A stretch of 64,000 bases of DNA from Hygrophila difformis (GCA_030278955.1 JAOANR010000012.1:29753977-29817976), one strand, 5' to 3'; positions 23,582 to 36,493 are shown, numbered from the stretch's first letter. Numbers and translations: made by a program. The notes: a model not told the origin generated them from the sequence alone.

Positions 23582-24456
23582 ATGGTGAACGGCGTTACTA
23601 CATTAATGGACATGCCGCCAGAGATTCTGAATGAAATTGCGGCTAAAGTATCCGAGGATTCGTTGGATTATTTGTTCTCTATGGCATTTAGGTTACTTTC
23701 CACATTTCTTTTATGAATCAAAAAAATTTAGTCAACTATGATCTTAATATAACCCATCATTCATTGATCGTATAATTGTCGAATATGAAAGCAGCTGCAA
23801 AAACCTTTTCAATGCTGCACAGTCTGATGTTGTGTTCCTTCGATGCTCAACGGATTCGTTTGTTGATACAAATATACCTGACTTGAGAGGGAGTAAGCTG
23901 GATTTTTATAATACCTGCTTCATAGCAAACAATTACGACCTAACATTGCGTCAGACCATTGGAAGTGCGATTTTTAATATGTTTCAAACATTTTATTATC
24001 ACTTCTGTTGTTGAACTCTAAATTATTTCTAATATATTAACATGTACAGATTGAGTTTGTATTGCTGAAAAATCGCCAATGGTGTATGCTAAGGTGTTGT
24101 GGTCGATAGAAGAGGGTCATGATGCTTCGAGATACTTTAAATGTATTCTACAGTTAACTTCGAAAGATCCCGGACTGATCAAAGAGGGACTGTATGGAAT
24201 GACGCCATATGTTTCAGACAAGAATCTGTTGGTTCATAGTCGGGAGAAAGTGCTTCTCATTTTGGAACGCGTCTGGATTGACAGTTCAATCTTTCAACCA
24301 ACGAAGGCGAATTTTTGTAACAAACCGGACCATGAGCTCCCTGCAGTGACGCCGATGGATATGGATATGGACTATATATTCAATGACGTGACATGCCACA
24401 TGTGCATTGCCGCGAAGGAATGCCGCATTTTTTGTAATCCCCCATGGTTGCACTAA
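23582..24456 (+). CDS. F-box protein, At1g67623/At2g35280-like (F1)
   Basis: Exon 1 is 23582-23691, with an F-box-like segment MDMPPEILNEIAAKVSEDSL. Exon 2 starts at 23795 after gcag (S-CKNLFNAAQ). The last exon ends at TAA-region 24456, with AKVLWSIEEGHDASRYFKCI, a Sel1/TPR-like helical repeat, then CHMCIAAKECRIF. Order and motifs match F3 and F4 in this window. The exon 2/3 junction is unsure: the cag at 24047-24049 would put a TGA in frame. A donor at 23965 (ggaa|gtgcga) with an acceptor at 24055 keeps the frame open. If that is wrong, the gene is broken. F-box proteins select substrates for SCF ubiquitin ligases; the substrate is unknown. Confidence 0.6.
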
Positions 24457-25533
24457 GCTACGCCTCTTTGTAAATTTATCCTAAATATATTTGGTTTTTA
24501 CTCCGATGTTTTGAACTTTGATTAGACCGTTTGGACTTGAATTTTTGCGTTTAATCCTTTTTTCAGGTATTATTATAAGTTTTTGCATTTAGTCCATTTT
24601 TCAAGTATTATTATATGATATGAACGGTGCATGTCGTGCTCCTTAAATGGTTTTCAATTTTTTTGCATGCAGAAAAATTTCTTTTATTTCTTGGAACTGT
24701 CACATTGAGCTAATAAAAAATATTCTATAATTCTAAAATATATTTATAAATATACAAGAGCAAACATGTAAATACCAATATGACGAGTCAATGTATGGGG
24801 TGTAGTGTGTTTTCTATTTAATAATATTTTAAACTAATATAAATATATATGATGTTTTATGTTTACATTGAAGGACTTAATGTTTGGAATTTTACTTTTC
24901 TTCTTATGTATTTTATTAGTATATTTCCTTGGATGTATATGAACGGTGCGGGACGTGGCCCTTAAATATGAATTCATGTGTTTGGTCTCAAAATTCAAAG
25001 TAATATACTTATATGTTAACTTTGCATGCAGAAAAGATTAGGAAAATGATTCGTGATTGTACATTGATCAAATAGACAATATGGTATAATTTTAAATTAT
25101 ATAGGACCAAACAGGCAAAAACCAACATTAATGATTTATTTCATGAATTATTATTTATTCTAACCTAATTTAATATATTCGTATTTGTAGTTGATTATAT
25201 ATGACACAATTATTGTGTTTCATTGATAAATACGAAAATTGTATTTATTAGCACTATTCGAAAATTGTAATTTTGTACTACTAATTATTCTAATTTCAAT
25301 TATAAATAGGATACACAAATGCTCCGAAACCCATCCCTTTCTTTTCGTAATTCATTATAGTATTTGCGTATATGGTGATTTTGAATATACAATTGTGTAA
25401 AATAAAGGAAATCAAAGGAAGTCCGGTTAAAATTCATACGATGATTCATATTGATTCAATACAACGGATAACAGCTTCATATATATATATATTTACGTGT
25501 ATATATATATAAGATTCAATATCCAAATACAAT
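24457..25533. other. Intergenic region
   Basis: AT-rich. Near 24590-24650 and 24900-24970 there are short repeats (gatatgaacggtgcatgtcgtg / gtatatgaacggtgcgggacgtg). (TA)n tracts lie at 25480-25510. No gene seen. Confidence 0.4.
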
Positions 25534-26132
25534 TCATTCTCTCTTCACAAAAACTCCAAATCGAAATGAAATGTAGATTAATTTGTTCCTAATATCATCA
25601 GCCCATTCGTCTTCCAATTTCTGTATCTTTTCCGCCGAAAAGTTTTGGTATCTGACATTTAGTGAATTGTAGACTATGTCCAGCTCATCCGTTGTTGACA
25701 TGAAAACATACTTGGGGATGTATAACATGTCTGGATTATTCCCCTCAGAATACTCCACCCAATTGTTGATATTTTCTTTATATTTGTCGGTTGTTTCCTT
25801 GAGCTTTTCCATGAAATTGGTTGCAGCATCCGCAAATTCGCAGCCTTTTTGTGCACACTCCAAGAATCTCACAATATTCATAACCTTTGTTTTGTCGGGT
25901 GTACTAGTGCCGGCTCTGTTTCGGCTAATATCTTTGTCAGGATTTCTCTGCAATCGATCGAATTTTCTCCTCTTGGGAAAGTAGGTCCTGCATATCATCC
26001 GTCCATCCGTCCAGACGCACCATGGATTAATCTCTAATAATGGAATATTATGATTTACGGCTCTTGCGTACCTGCGTATCGTAGAAGACGATTGATTTCT
26101 CCAATTTCAACCTTCCAGTTTCTGCTAGACAT
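25534..26132 (-). pseudogene. Family X copy G, one frameshift
   Basis: Exon 1 is 26072-26132 (MSSRNWKVEIGEINRLLRYA, phase 1, donor GTACGC). Exon 2 is 25534-25987 after an acceptor atgcag; it opens GPTFPRGENSIDCREILTKI. This is the same split and phase as copy H. At 25902-25908 one base is missing relative to copy H (P-A-L-S and then D-K-x-K), moving the reading into the frame that carries FLECAQKGCEFADAATNF and LEDEWADDIRNKLIYISFRF to the stop at 25534. It is therefore probably a pseudogene by a single frameshift. Confidence 0.7.
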
Positions 26133-27473
26133 TTTTAATTCTTCGATTTAAAGGTGATTGAATATTAGTGTGTAGTTGTTTTCTTCTAAGTGAATTTATA
26201 GTTGGTGCTCCACCAAAAATGGTATGACTTTATAGAAGCAAATAATATTCAATTATTATCGCCGTCGTATGAGTTGGATTACTGCAGTGTTGCATTTATT
26301 AAATAATTACTATAAATCCATCTGAGTTAATTATGATGTGACTAAACAATTTATATTACCGATGTATTGGATTTGTAATCTGTGCCATGTTCATTTGTTT
26401 TGATTTTCAGAAACAGTATAATGGTGGGTAGTGTTTTTATTGACGTTTATGCAATCGATTTCATTTGATTGACCTTGGTAATTTGATCGCACCAACACTG
26501 CAATTCATATTATGTATTATATTAATTATAGGGTTTAACGTGTTTTTATTATTTAATATGATATGGTAACTTAACATAAGATAAGATTTTCTTTGTGCAC
26601 GATTAAGTATTTTAGTTAACATAAAATACTATTTTTATATAGGTGCATGCATGCCATAAATGCTAATATTTCTGATAAATGCAGTGGAAACCAACCCTGT
26701 AAGTCATTCAATAACAAATTTTAGGATGAATAACTTCATTTTATTTTATAGGTTCATGAATGGCATGAATGCTATGATCCCTAATAAAAGTAGTCCAAGC
26801 CAACTCGAACAGTCCTTTAATTAAAATTAAATTGTAGGTAATTTCGACGGACATATCTTATTATCAATACTTCTGTTAAAGATAAATCCCATTGGACAAT
26901 GTAATTTTACGTATTAATATATGTGATTCACTTAGTATTCTTTAATATTCCTAAGTTAAATCTATCTTTATTGATTCATAATTACATCTGAATACAATTG
27001 TTCTTATATTTTAAATACAATTGTTGTTATATTTTATATTATGGTTGTTCATCATCCTTTGATTGATTTTTTGGGATGTATAATAATAACCAGGACCAAT
27101 ACTGATAAATCCAATATCACGTTTTTGTGCTTCCCGCAAAGGTAATTGATCGGTTGTTTTACATTATGTTCTAATAAATTCCTTTTTTAGTTAAGAACAC
27201 CCTTCGATCTTGCTTACATGTCTTTTAATATGTCTGGCGACAATTGCATTAAATATAAAATACAATACTATTTAAATTTGTATTTGTTTTAGATTTTCCC
27301 ATTTGAAGACATCTTTATTGTTGATTATAGAAAAATGTGAAAAATAATAGTAAAGTAAATAAAATAATAATTTATAAAATGTGAAAAATATTCATATAGC
27401 AGATAACATAATAATTTCATAAAATATGAAAAATACACCATACTTAATACTCTTAAATATAATAACATATAGA
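26133..27473. repeat. Mosaic of cluster-derived duplicated segments
   Basis: 26690-27140 is a diverged duplicate of 19760-20150 (downstream of family X), followed directly by 27143-27308, a duplicate of 23120-23297 (upstream of F-box F1). A gtgcatgcatgcc block lies at 26642. No intact gene lies between copies G and H. The junction of two different cluster segments suggests repeated unequal exchange. Confidence 0.55.
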
Positions 27474-28056
27474 TCAAGCTTTTTTAACATTACTCCCAAA
27501 TTTACAAGATATGTAGAGTAGTTTTTTCCTAATTCCCTTTTCCCATAACATTTCCAATTCATTCTTCTTCTTCGTTGGAAAATCTTCGTATAGTTCTGCC
27601 ATACGTTTGCAAAGGCTGTTATATTCCTCCGTGCTGTCAATTAAAATATGCTTTGGAACATATATGAATTCGGGCTTGGAGTCAGTAAATGCAATCCAAT
27701 TTTTTACGTTTTCATTATAGCGAGCAACCGTTTCCTTGAGATTGTTGGTGAAGTTTGTTGTAGCATCTGCGATCTCGCATTCCTTGATTGCAGTCTCTAA
27801 GAATTCGATAACACTAGCGAACTTTCTTTTATCTGCCCTGCTGAGCGCAGGTTCATTGTCGGACAAAACTTTCGCCAATAGCTCTCTGCATGCAACTGCA
27901 TCCGAACTTGTAGGGAAGTTTAAACCTAAACATAATCGTGTAAAACGTCAAAATTAATGATAATTCAAATATAATTTTATCAAAATAATACCTACCCGCG
28001 TATGGTATGAGATGATTTATAGTTGATATTTGTAGTGTCCAGTATATCGGAGCCAT
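27474..28056 (-). CDS. Family X copy H, intact two-exon gene, 170 aa
   Basis: Exon 1 is 27996-28056, ATG at 28056 (MAPIYWTLQISTINHLIPYA plus one base). The donor GTAGGT follows at 27995, and the acceptor atgtttag precedes exon 2, 27474-27925 (GLNFPTSSDAVACRELLAKV onward). The spliced length is 513 nt, with no internal stop. The product is soluble, highly charged and mostly helical, with no signal peptide or membrane segment. Aligned by eye with copies A-C it shares GLN near residue 22, R-(D/E)-L, D..-F, EF...A...EI, F, K and W in the central helices, and LE..W...IR..L..I..K.G at the end. This is the reference member of the family in the window. I do not recognise the family and assign no function. 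Confidence 0.7.
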
Positions 28057-28452
28057 CTCGATTTTAGATACCGTAGAGTTTCCTGTTCTTTTATGGTTGT
28101 GTTATCTTTGCCTATGTTCATAAAAAAAAAAAAAAAATCGCATATATATAAACAATATTCAAAGTATTGGAACGTCACAATGCTTAATTCATATGGAAAA
28201 ATGAAACGCTATATTAATTACGACCGTTGGGTGTACGATCGTGTTCACATTCTTTTCTTATTGACGATGCAAATTACTATTGTTACATCTGTTCGTGTAC
28301 TCGACATTATTGCGTTTCCATGGCATTGGTAATATAAATTATATTAAATATACAATTTCAAATAAACATAACATAAATTATCGTTTTCTTTAAGGGCATT
28401 ATAATGTATCTAGACATTCATTCACCGATTGTATTTTCAAATTAAATTTTAG
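28057..28452. other. Short intergenic region
   Basis: Contains an A run at 28123-28137. The short open frame 28093-28332 (+) is not recognised. Nothing else seen. Confidence 0.4.
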
Positions 28453-29109
28453 TGCAATGGAAGCCTCTATTAAGGATATATATTCTTCTCCACGGGTATC
28501 CTTATTTTTGTTTTCTTCCCATCTTATGAAAGTGAATGCAATTATATTGTTCATGTGGTTTATTTATTTATTTATTTTTTTACTTTTGCTAATTTTTAAA
28601 TTTTTTCTTTTTGTAGGTTGGATCCTTCTATGTTAATGCAATTGTTGTGGGTATAGATCAATCTGCCGGTTGGTATATTTATTCATGCAATATTTGTTCG
28701 CGTGAGGTGAAATTCATTCCGGGGTATCCATTTAATTGTCCTAATTGTGCCGAGTTATTCGATTGCCCTTTTTGCGGTATAGATTGAGAATCATTGTATC
28801 TGATGGCACAACTACATGCTCTCTTCTCATTGGACATCGAGAGGCCGAGAGTGTTTTTAGAATGAATGCAAGCACTTTATTTAATGGAATGACTGAGGTA
28901 TTATGTATAATCATATTTATTCTTTCGCCATTTATATATATATATTTTTGAATTGATTGTAATTTCATCCTTTGATGTTTCGTACCCTATTTAGAGAGAG
29001 GAATTTCCTTCTTATATATCACATATGTTGCTAAATAGGAGGTTCATCTTTCGGGTAACAATTCGAAACGAGAATTTGAGTTTCATCGTCCATTGTCCGT
29101 GGATAAAAT
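28453..29109 (+). pseudogene. RPA70-like C-terminal OB-fold fragment
   Basis: Putative exons: 28453-28495 (AMEASIKDIYSSPR); 28617-28950, which reads SFYVNAIVVGIDQSAGWYIY, then SCNICSREV and NCPNC (a C4 zinc ribbon), and then, one frame over from about 28770, LRYRLRIIVSDGT and REAESVF; and 28997-29109 (EEFPSYISHMLLNRRFIFRV to TGA). The order, zinc ribbon plus RLR-VSD-T plus a late F-V-I segment, fits the DNA-binding domain C of replication protein A large subunit (Rep_fac-A_C). The frame break between NCPNC and RYRLR, and the absence of the N-terminal OB folds, indicate a decayed fragment. RPA-like genes are often amplified in plants, sometimes through Helitrons; no Helitron ends were found here. 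Confidence 0.6.
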
Positions 29110-30564
29110 GACTATTGCACCCGCCCGCTGACGAGGACATTCCATCTGATGATGAGTCCAATGCGTTGAATACCATAACACCGTTTTCATGTTCTGCTTT
29201 CCTATTCGAGAGCCATCTAAAAGTCATCCTTTTCGTATGCAATTGTGTATTAGCTGGCATTACTTTAATTTATTAGATAATGGATTTTTAAGTTATCTAT
29301 TTGTATCGCATTTTAGATTTATTCGTCTTTGCTGTTGCAAAAAATTAAAATTGTTTTTGAATTTGTATATTTTCTTTTTCTTCTGGTCATCCTTGAGGTT
29401 GTTTGCATGTCCATTCTACATAATTAAAAATATTATACATCTTCCAATTTAATAATAAAAAATCAAACTCGCTCAATACTTAATAAAAATAATAATAAGA
29501 AAACGATTATTCATCTTCCAAGATATACTTAATTGAACTTTTTATATTGTCCTTACATTTAATATATACGGATTTGAATTTGTGGTGTTATTATTTATTT
29601 CTAAATCATCAATGGTAGCTCATATAATGATTTAGATTGAATTTGAAAATATTAAATAGTATAAAAGATAAAGCTGTCAAATCATATTCACATATAATTA
29701 TATTTTCTCGCGGTTTATAATGATTATTACTATTATAATTAAAAAAATTTAGTCCACTACCAACTTTTAATTATATTTCAGATTTGATGTGCACATAGAT
29801 CCTCTCAATTCAGTAATTATTACTTCCGATTTTTTCTCATTTTGAACACTCAACTTTTTTGTGATTGTATACTGTGCATGTCAATCAAATTTCATTTCCT
29901 TTCAAGATTTGATATTATATCTGATTATTATATATTATATCAAAAAATACAAAAAGAAAAAGATTTTATTGGTTCTTCAATATTTCCAATCATTTACTAA
30001 TTTTATTTCCAATCATTTACAAAAATAAAAAGGAATATAGCTTAATCACCGTTCATTTAATATATGTATTTATATTCTTTGAAATTGTTCTCAATTTAAT
30101 TCGTATTAGTTTCATATCTTTTTGTTTTTTTTTGTTAATTCCTTATTAGTATCCAATACGTTTGCTATTAAATTATTATTGTTTTGGAGTCTCAATCGTT
30201 GTGCATTTTTTATAATTATTGTCTCAATTAATGTGTAGTGTAGCACGTAAAATATTTAGCATTAAAAATAATCGGCTGACTCAAATGTCTTATCGATTGC
30301 GAGTGTTTCCACTACTCCATAGTAATTAATGCATTTAATATGTTTAATGTGGTTGGTAATATATTTCATTACATTTTTGGCGTTTTATCTGCAGTGTATG
30401 GATTAATTGTGTGTATTTTTTTTTGTTTGGAATTCGATTTGTCTCTTCATTGTGTTTAAATAGTCATCCAAATTAAAGCTTGCTATGTTCTTAAGCTTTG
30501 TGTTGCGTACATTTCAGAGGTTCTTTTTGGTCGATCCTGTGGAGCGTAAATTTTTTTCTATACC
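29110..30564. other. Intergenic region
   Basis: Very AT-rich. The open frame 29189-29452 is low-complexity hydrophobic and probably not a gene. 29150-29260 may be a further remnant of the RPA-like gene. A leader for F-box F2 may lie in 30480-30564. Confidence 0.4.
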
Positions 30565-30990
30565 ATGGACGTTGGTGATGTAACTTCGAGGTACTATTTC
30601 TCTCATGTTCTTTTTTTACTTATTTGCTCCTTTTTTTGCTAACTGTATAGTGTTTTTTATTGTCAAAAAATGAATTTTATATATTTATAGACGATTAGTG
30701 GATTTACCAAGGGATGTTTTGGGGAACATATTATCTCGGATAGCTTCCGAATCTGTTGAAGATCTCTTCTTAGCCGGGCAAAGGTTGGACCAATAATTTG
30801 TTCGAAACATTAGTATAAATTGTGCTTGCATTTATTACGATATTGCACTCTATCATTTAATTCCATTTTTTACTTAAATTGCAGCTGTCGGACTTTGTAT
30901 GCTGCAATCAATCATCCTTTGGTGTACCCAAGTTGTTGTATGGATAAATTTTTGTTCTGGAAATGGGGCCGCCGTTATTCTGAGGAAAAA

Positions 30991-30995
30991 ATGGA
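30991..30995. repeat. 5 bp TSD of the Tekay-like element (partner 44563-44567)
   Basis: ATGGA directly abuts both LTR outer ends. Confidence 0.9.
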
Positions 30996-33539
30996 TGTAA
31001 CACCCCGGATTTGGTCACCCAGGCCGGGATGCAACCGCCACACTCTTTTAAACAAGACACGATCAACCGAGCTCATTTAAAAGAGTGCTACGGCTTAAGT
31101 TGCATCATTATTTGAAAATATTTAAAACCAATCAAAGTGCCCGAATTTAAATCAGAGTTATAATCCACCATACATAAGTAGAATCATGCGGAAGCTAAAA
31201 ACAGGGCCAAAATATACGGCCAAAACATAGTCCAATGTCCAGTACGTAAATTTAAATTAATCTTTAAAATAAAATGCGACAAGTCTTTAATAATGGAAAT
31301 CCCGTCCCTCCGTGCAATGCTTACTCTGCGAAGTCTGAAAAGAAAATAAAACAATAATTTATCAGTACAAAAGATACTGCGTAAGTTAATATATAGCACA
31401 ACGAATTTTAAAAGATATTAGGAGAGTACACAAAATACTATTTTAATTTAAAAAGGTGAATAAATAAATAATTTAAAATTTCTTACACATATCCCACGAA
31501 TATTTACCAATGTTCGTTATGATCGAGGACTCCAAATTTTGCCCATTGGGACTAAAACCACAAGGACTCAACATAAGGATTCTAGGGACGTACCCTTGGA
31601 ATCAACCCACCTCTGGGACTCGTACCCACGAGGATGTGAAAGCAGTGACCCTATACAGACCACTCCGGAGCCCTAGATAACCCATACGGATACATCTAGG
31701 AGTATAGACTCTTACAATCACGAAACCACAATATCATATGTGTTGTTTTGGCTACAAAAGAGGGGGCGGCCCAACGAGCTCACGCCAAGTGCACTTACCC
31801 TTTAACACAATGATATCCCACTCGATCACAACTTACAATGTTTCAAAACCACAATTTTATCATTCCATAATATCATTACATATCCAGATTTCATAAATAA
31901 AAAAAACGAGTAACATTTGACTCTTAGTTCATCAAATACACAAGATAGCATTTACCGATTAAAAATGGCACTGTGGCAGTTTTCAAAATCATATTAAAAA
32001 ATGTAGCAAACTATTTTTAGAAATTCTGGGAAAATTACAGAAGCTAGAACACACCCAAATGAATGTTTTTCTTAGAAATAAGTATCTTCAAATTCGAACT
32101 CTAGGTGACCCAAAAAAAATTATTTCAGAACCTACTGTTGCAAGGTTTCCAAACTCTTAATTCATCCGACCACAGTTCATTCAAAAATTCATAAAAATTC
32201 CAATCATGCTCCAAAAATTAAAAAATTTTACATGGATAATCTAGACACAAAATAAAACAAGTTTTATGAAGGAATTGATCACAGATAACAACCATAGGAC
32301 GTAAAATACACAACAAAACCAAACTTCATGAAAACTCCATTCTGTCAACAGTTTATAGCAGAAATACCAGATGTGATTTCGATGACCAAAACATGTCCAA
32401 AAATTATGAAAATTTACAAAGAGCATATTTAGAATGTTAGGAACATTTTTAATTTTGGAAGGATCTCCTAAAAACATACGGATCATGGTCGAAATTTCAG
32501 AGCAACAAAATTGGTCATAGAAAAACCCAATTTGACAGATTATGAAGGAAGAAGAGATGAGCCTATATCTCGAGTTATACTCAACCAAAACTTCTAATAA
32601 TCGACGTGCACAATACTAACTTACTTGGGATGAGTTTAGGATTGAAAACCTCCGCTTTGCTCTCCCTGGAATCGTCCAACACAGCCCTCACGACCAACTT
32701 CCCTCCGATTGAACCTATTTTGGGATTGTCAGGGGAAATTCTCAATTCTAGGACAAGGGATTCGAAACTAAGACCAAGGGAATGAAATAAAGCTCTTACC
32801 TACTCGTAGGAGAATGGGTTGGACCCCTTGAACTCGTCCACAGCCTCTGCCAAGAGAAGCACAACCCACAAACTCACCAACACTCACTATGAAACTTCTT
32901 AAGTGCAAATGGGTGGAATGGAGGCATGACTAGGGGTATTTATAGAGGTGGAGAGTAGCCTAATGACTGTCATAGGTTGCTAGGGATGTGAGGGGACGAA
33001 TTTAGCTCCATAACCCCTGACTTAACTCCCTCAACCCTCATCCAAAACCCCCACTACTCCACATGACTTCATAGGATTCCCTCATGTGATCATGTAGTTT
33101 CATAACTGATTTGTTGGGGTCTTAATGCACCCAATAATCATTTTCAAGCACCCCCACAACGTCCCTCAACATCTGCGATTCGAATTGGAGTCGTTTGGGA
33201 TCGCCCACCACCGAATTCATGGCAAGAAACGCATGGGGCGTTATGAGTTGTTCATAACAGCAGAGTGGCGCGCTGGTGGCGCGCCCCGCGCGGCCACCTG
33301 CTCGCGATTTTCCCCCTTTTTTTAAAATAATAATAATAATAATAATAATATGATTTTTAAAGTTAAAAATCATAATATGAATTATCCGAGATCGTTGGAT
33401 AATCCGATAACTCTTTCCGAGTTGCTATCTTCCGAAAATATTTAATTCCGCTCTCCCGGAATTATTTCAGTTTTCATAATTAAATCCGATTCTTAAATTT
33501 TGGATTTAAAAACTCGATGTCGATTTCTCGGGTACTACA
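30996..33539 (-). repeat. 3' LTR of the Tekay-like element
   Basis: 2,544 bp, nearly colinear with 42036-44562. It begins TGTAACACC and ends GGTACTACA on the plus strand. It contains a TATAAATA box on the minus strand at 32937-32944. A (TAA)n microsatellite lies at 33327-33352. Confidence 0.95.
32937..32944 (-). promoter_or_regulatory. LTR TATA box (second copy at 43981-43988)
   Basis: TATAAATA on the minus strand in both LTRs (plus strand ggggtatttatagagg), placed to drive transcription in the gag-pol direction. Confidence 0.6.
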
Positions 33540-33544
33540 GTCTA

Positions 33545-33552
33545 CCCTCCTT
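33545..33552 (-). other. Polypurine tract
   Basis: Minus-strand AAGGAGGG lies five bases from the 3' LTR, at the expected position for plus-strand priming. Confidence 0.65.
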
Positions 33553-33744
33553 AGAAATCAACTTCGTCCTCGAAGTTGGATCGCACTTGGACTGATAGTA
33601 ATGCAGGCAATCGATTGGCACGTAATAATTGGCACGCATAAAACATTGAGGTTTGAAGATTAAATGCTCACCTCGGCGCGTGACGATTCTTTGCGGGTAT
33701 CACATCCTCCCCCCTTAGGACTGCAGTTATCTCCCCATAACTGC

Positions 33745-36457
33745 TCATGAGTCGTGTTGGAAAAGGTTGGGATACTTTTGCTGCATATCCGATTCCAACT
33801 CCGACGTTGCTTCTTCCGTGCCATGATTGGACCACAACACCTTCACCATTCTCACGGTCTTGTTTCTTGTGACTCTTTCTTTGACGTCAAGTATCTCGAT
33901 CGGATACTCCTCGTACGTCAGATCATCATCCAGCTCAATCACATCAGTTTGCAAGACATGAGTTGGATCGTGTACATATTTCTTCAACTGAGAAACATGA
34001 AACACGTCGTGAACTCGTGATAATTCCGGTGGGAGAGCCAATCGGTAGGCCAGTGTACCTACACGGCCTAAAATCTCGTACGGACCAATGTAGTGAGGAC
34101 TCAGCTTTCCTCGTTTGCCAAATCGCATCACCCCCTTCATTGGTGACACCTTTAGCATAACCTTGTCTCCCACTTGGAATTCCAACTCTTGCCTTCTCGT
34201 GTCGGCATAACTCTTTTTGGCGATCTTGTGCGGCCTTCATCTTTTGTTGGACGACTTTGATCTGTCTGCTCATGTCTTCAACGAGCTGAGGTCCAACAAC
34301 TACGAAATCGTCATCCTTTGCCCAGCATAGTGGACTGCGGCACTTGCGTCCGTATAGAGCTTCGAACGGTGCCATGCCAATACTAGCATGGTAACTGTTG
34401 TTATACGAGAATTCAATTAGCGGCAAGTGGTTCTCCCAACTTCCCTTGAATTCAAGTACACATGCTCTAAGCATATCTTCAAGCATTTGAATTGTCCGCT
34501 CCGTCTGACCATTGGTCATCGGATGAAAAGCCGTGCTCATTTTGATTTGGGTTCCCAATGCTTCTTGTAATTTGGTCCAGAAATTCGAGACAAACCTACT
34601 ATCTCGGTCAGAGATGATATCGTGTGGTACTCCGTGTCTTCGAACCACATTATCGATACATGCCTTGGCTAGTTGATCTATCGACCAATTATCTTTCATT
34701 GGTATAAAGATGGCAGTCTTCGTCAACCGATCAACTATTACCCAAATTTTGTTCATCCCTCGGGGAGATCTTAGTAAGCCCGAGACAAAGTCCATAGAGA
34801 TGCTATCCCACTTCCAACTTGGAATCTCCAACGGCTTCACCAATCCCAATGGCTTTTGCCGTACTACCTTTTCCTTTTGGCAAGTTATGCATTTAGCCAC
34901 AAAATCCGCAACATCTCTCTTCATTCTCGGCCACCAATAGATTTTCTTTAAATCTTTGTACAGTTTATCACCACCAGGGTGTACCGAATAAGGCGTACTG
35001 TGGCCCTCTTCCATCAACTTTCGCTTCAATTCCTCACACTTGTGAGGAACGCACCACCTCCCTTTGAATCGAATACTTCCGTCGTCGTGGACTAAGAATC
35101 CTACCGCTTTTCCCTCATCAATCTTCTCCTTGATCCTCTTGAGATTCTCATCGTCCGGCTGAGCTGCCCGAATTTCATCAAACACGGTAGACTCAATTGT
35201 CACGGCATTCACCCTTTCTACCACAGTCCCATAATGGACTAGTTCAGTATCCAACTTTGCTAAATCCATATATAGTCCTGAAGGTAAAATGAGAGTGTTT
35301 TCCGTATGCCTCGCCTTTCGGCTCAATGCGTCTGCCACGACGTTCGCTTTTCCTTCGTGGTAGGCTATATCTAGATCGTAGTCCTTGCTTAACTCAAGCC
35401 ATCTTCGCTGCCTCATATTTAACTCTTTCTGAGTAAATATCTACTTGAGGCTCTTGTGGTCCGTGAACATCAGACATGTTCGTCCGTATAAGTAGTGTCG
35501 CCAAATCTTGAGAGCGAACACTACAGCGGCCAATTCCAGATCGTGCGTCGGATAATTCTCCTCATGCGGCTTGAGTTGTCGCGATGCGTAAGCAATAACC
35601 CTCTGGTTTTGCATAAGTACACAACCGAGCCCTTCTTTTGAAGCATCACTGTACACTTCAAAATCTTCCGTCTCTGATGGAAATGTCAGGACTGGCGCTG
35701 TTGTGAGTCTCTTCTTGAGTTCTTGGAAAGACTCATCGCACTCTGTAGTCCATTCGTACTTTAATTCTTTCTTTAATAGTTGGGTCATCGGTCTTGCAAT
35801 CTTTGAGAAATCTTTCACGAATCTTCTGTAGTATCGGGCTAGTCCGAGAAAACTCCTTACTTCCGTCTGACTTGTCGGTACCGGCCAATCAGTCACTGCC
35901 GATATTTTTGCCGGGTCAACGGACACTCCCTTAGCCAATACTATGTGTCCCAAAAATGCGACTTCCTTCACCCAAAACTCGCATTTCGACAGCTTCGCGT
36001 ACAACTGATTACTCCTCAGAGTTCCGAGCACTTGATGCAGGTGCTTCGCATGCTCCTCATCATTCCTTGAGTAAACTAGAATGTCATCGATGAATACGAC
36101 GACACAAGAATTTAGCAACTCTCGGAAAACACTATTTATGAGGTTCATGAATACTGCGGGAGCGTTTGTGAGACCAAAGGACATTACGGTGAACTCGTAG
36201 TGCCCATATCTCGTACGAAACGCGTTCGGTATGTCCCTCTCGGCTATACGCAGTTGGTGGTATCCCGATCTCAGGTCGATCTTGGAAAATACCGAAGCTC
36301 CTTTCAGTTGATCGAAAAGGTCTTCGATCCTAGGTAGCGGATATTTATTCTTAATCGTTACTTGATTAAGACCTCTGTAGTCTATGCATAGCCGAAGTCC
36401 ACCGTCCTTCTTCTTGACGAACAGGACTGGCGCTCCCCAAGGCGACGTGCTTGGTCA
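33745..36457 (-). pseudogene. Gypsy pol, 3' part: RT, RNase H, integrase, chromodomain-like tail
   Basis: From the nested insertion the frame carries the RT region with FIDDILVYS (about 36080), RNase H (TDHKSLK), the integrase zinc finger (HPGGDKLYKDL with CITCQKEK), the integrase core (SMDFVSGLL, DRDSRF, HPMTNGQTE), and a tail with EEYPIEILDVKE and VLWSNHGTEEAT, typical of chromoviral integrases. Lesions: TGA at 36455-36457, just before the [10 protein letters not shown] region; TAG at 35441-35443, where RNase H continues in the same frame; and a frameshift near 34200-34215 that moves the integrase C-terminus to another frame (33745-34185). The element cannot make a complete Pol. Confidence 0.92.
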
Positions 36458-36493
36458 AATGTAACCTTTTGATAACAACTCCTCTAGTTGTTC

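Noticed and set aside
31184..31399. 71-codon open frame present in both LTRs
   Set aside because: Duplicated because the LTRs are duplicated; no similarity to a known LTR-encoded protein.
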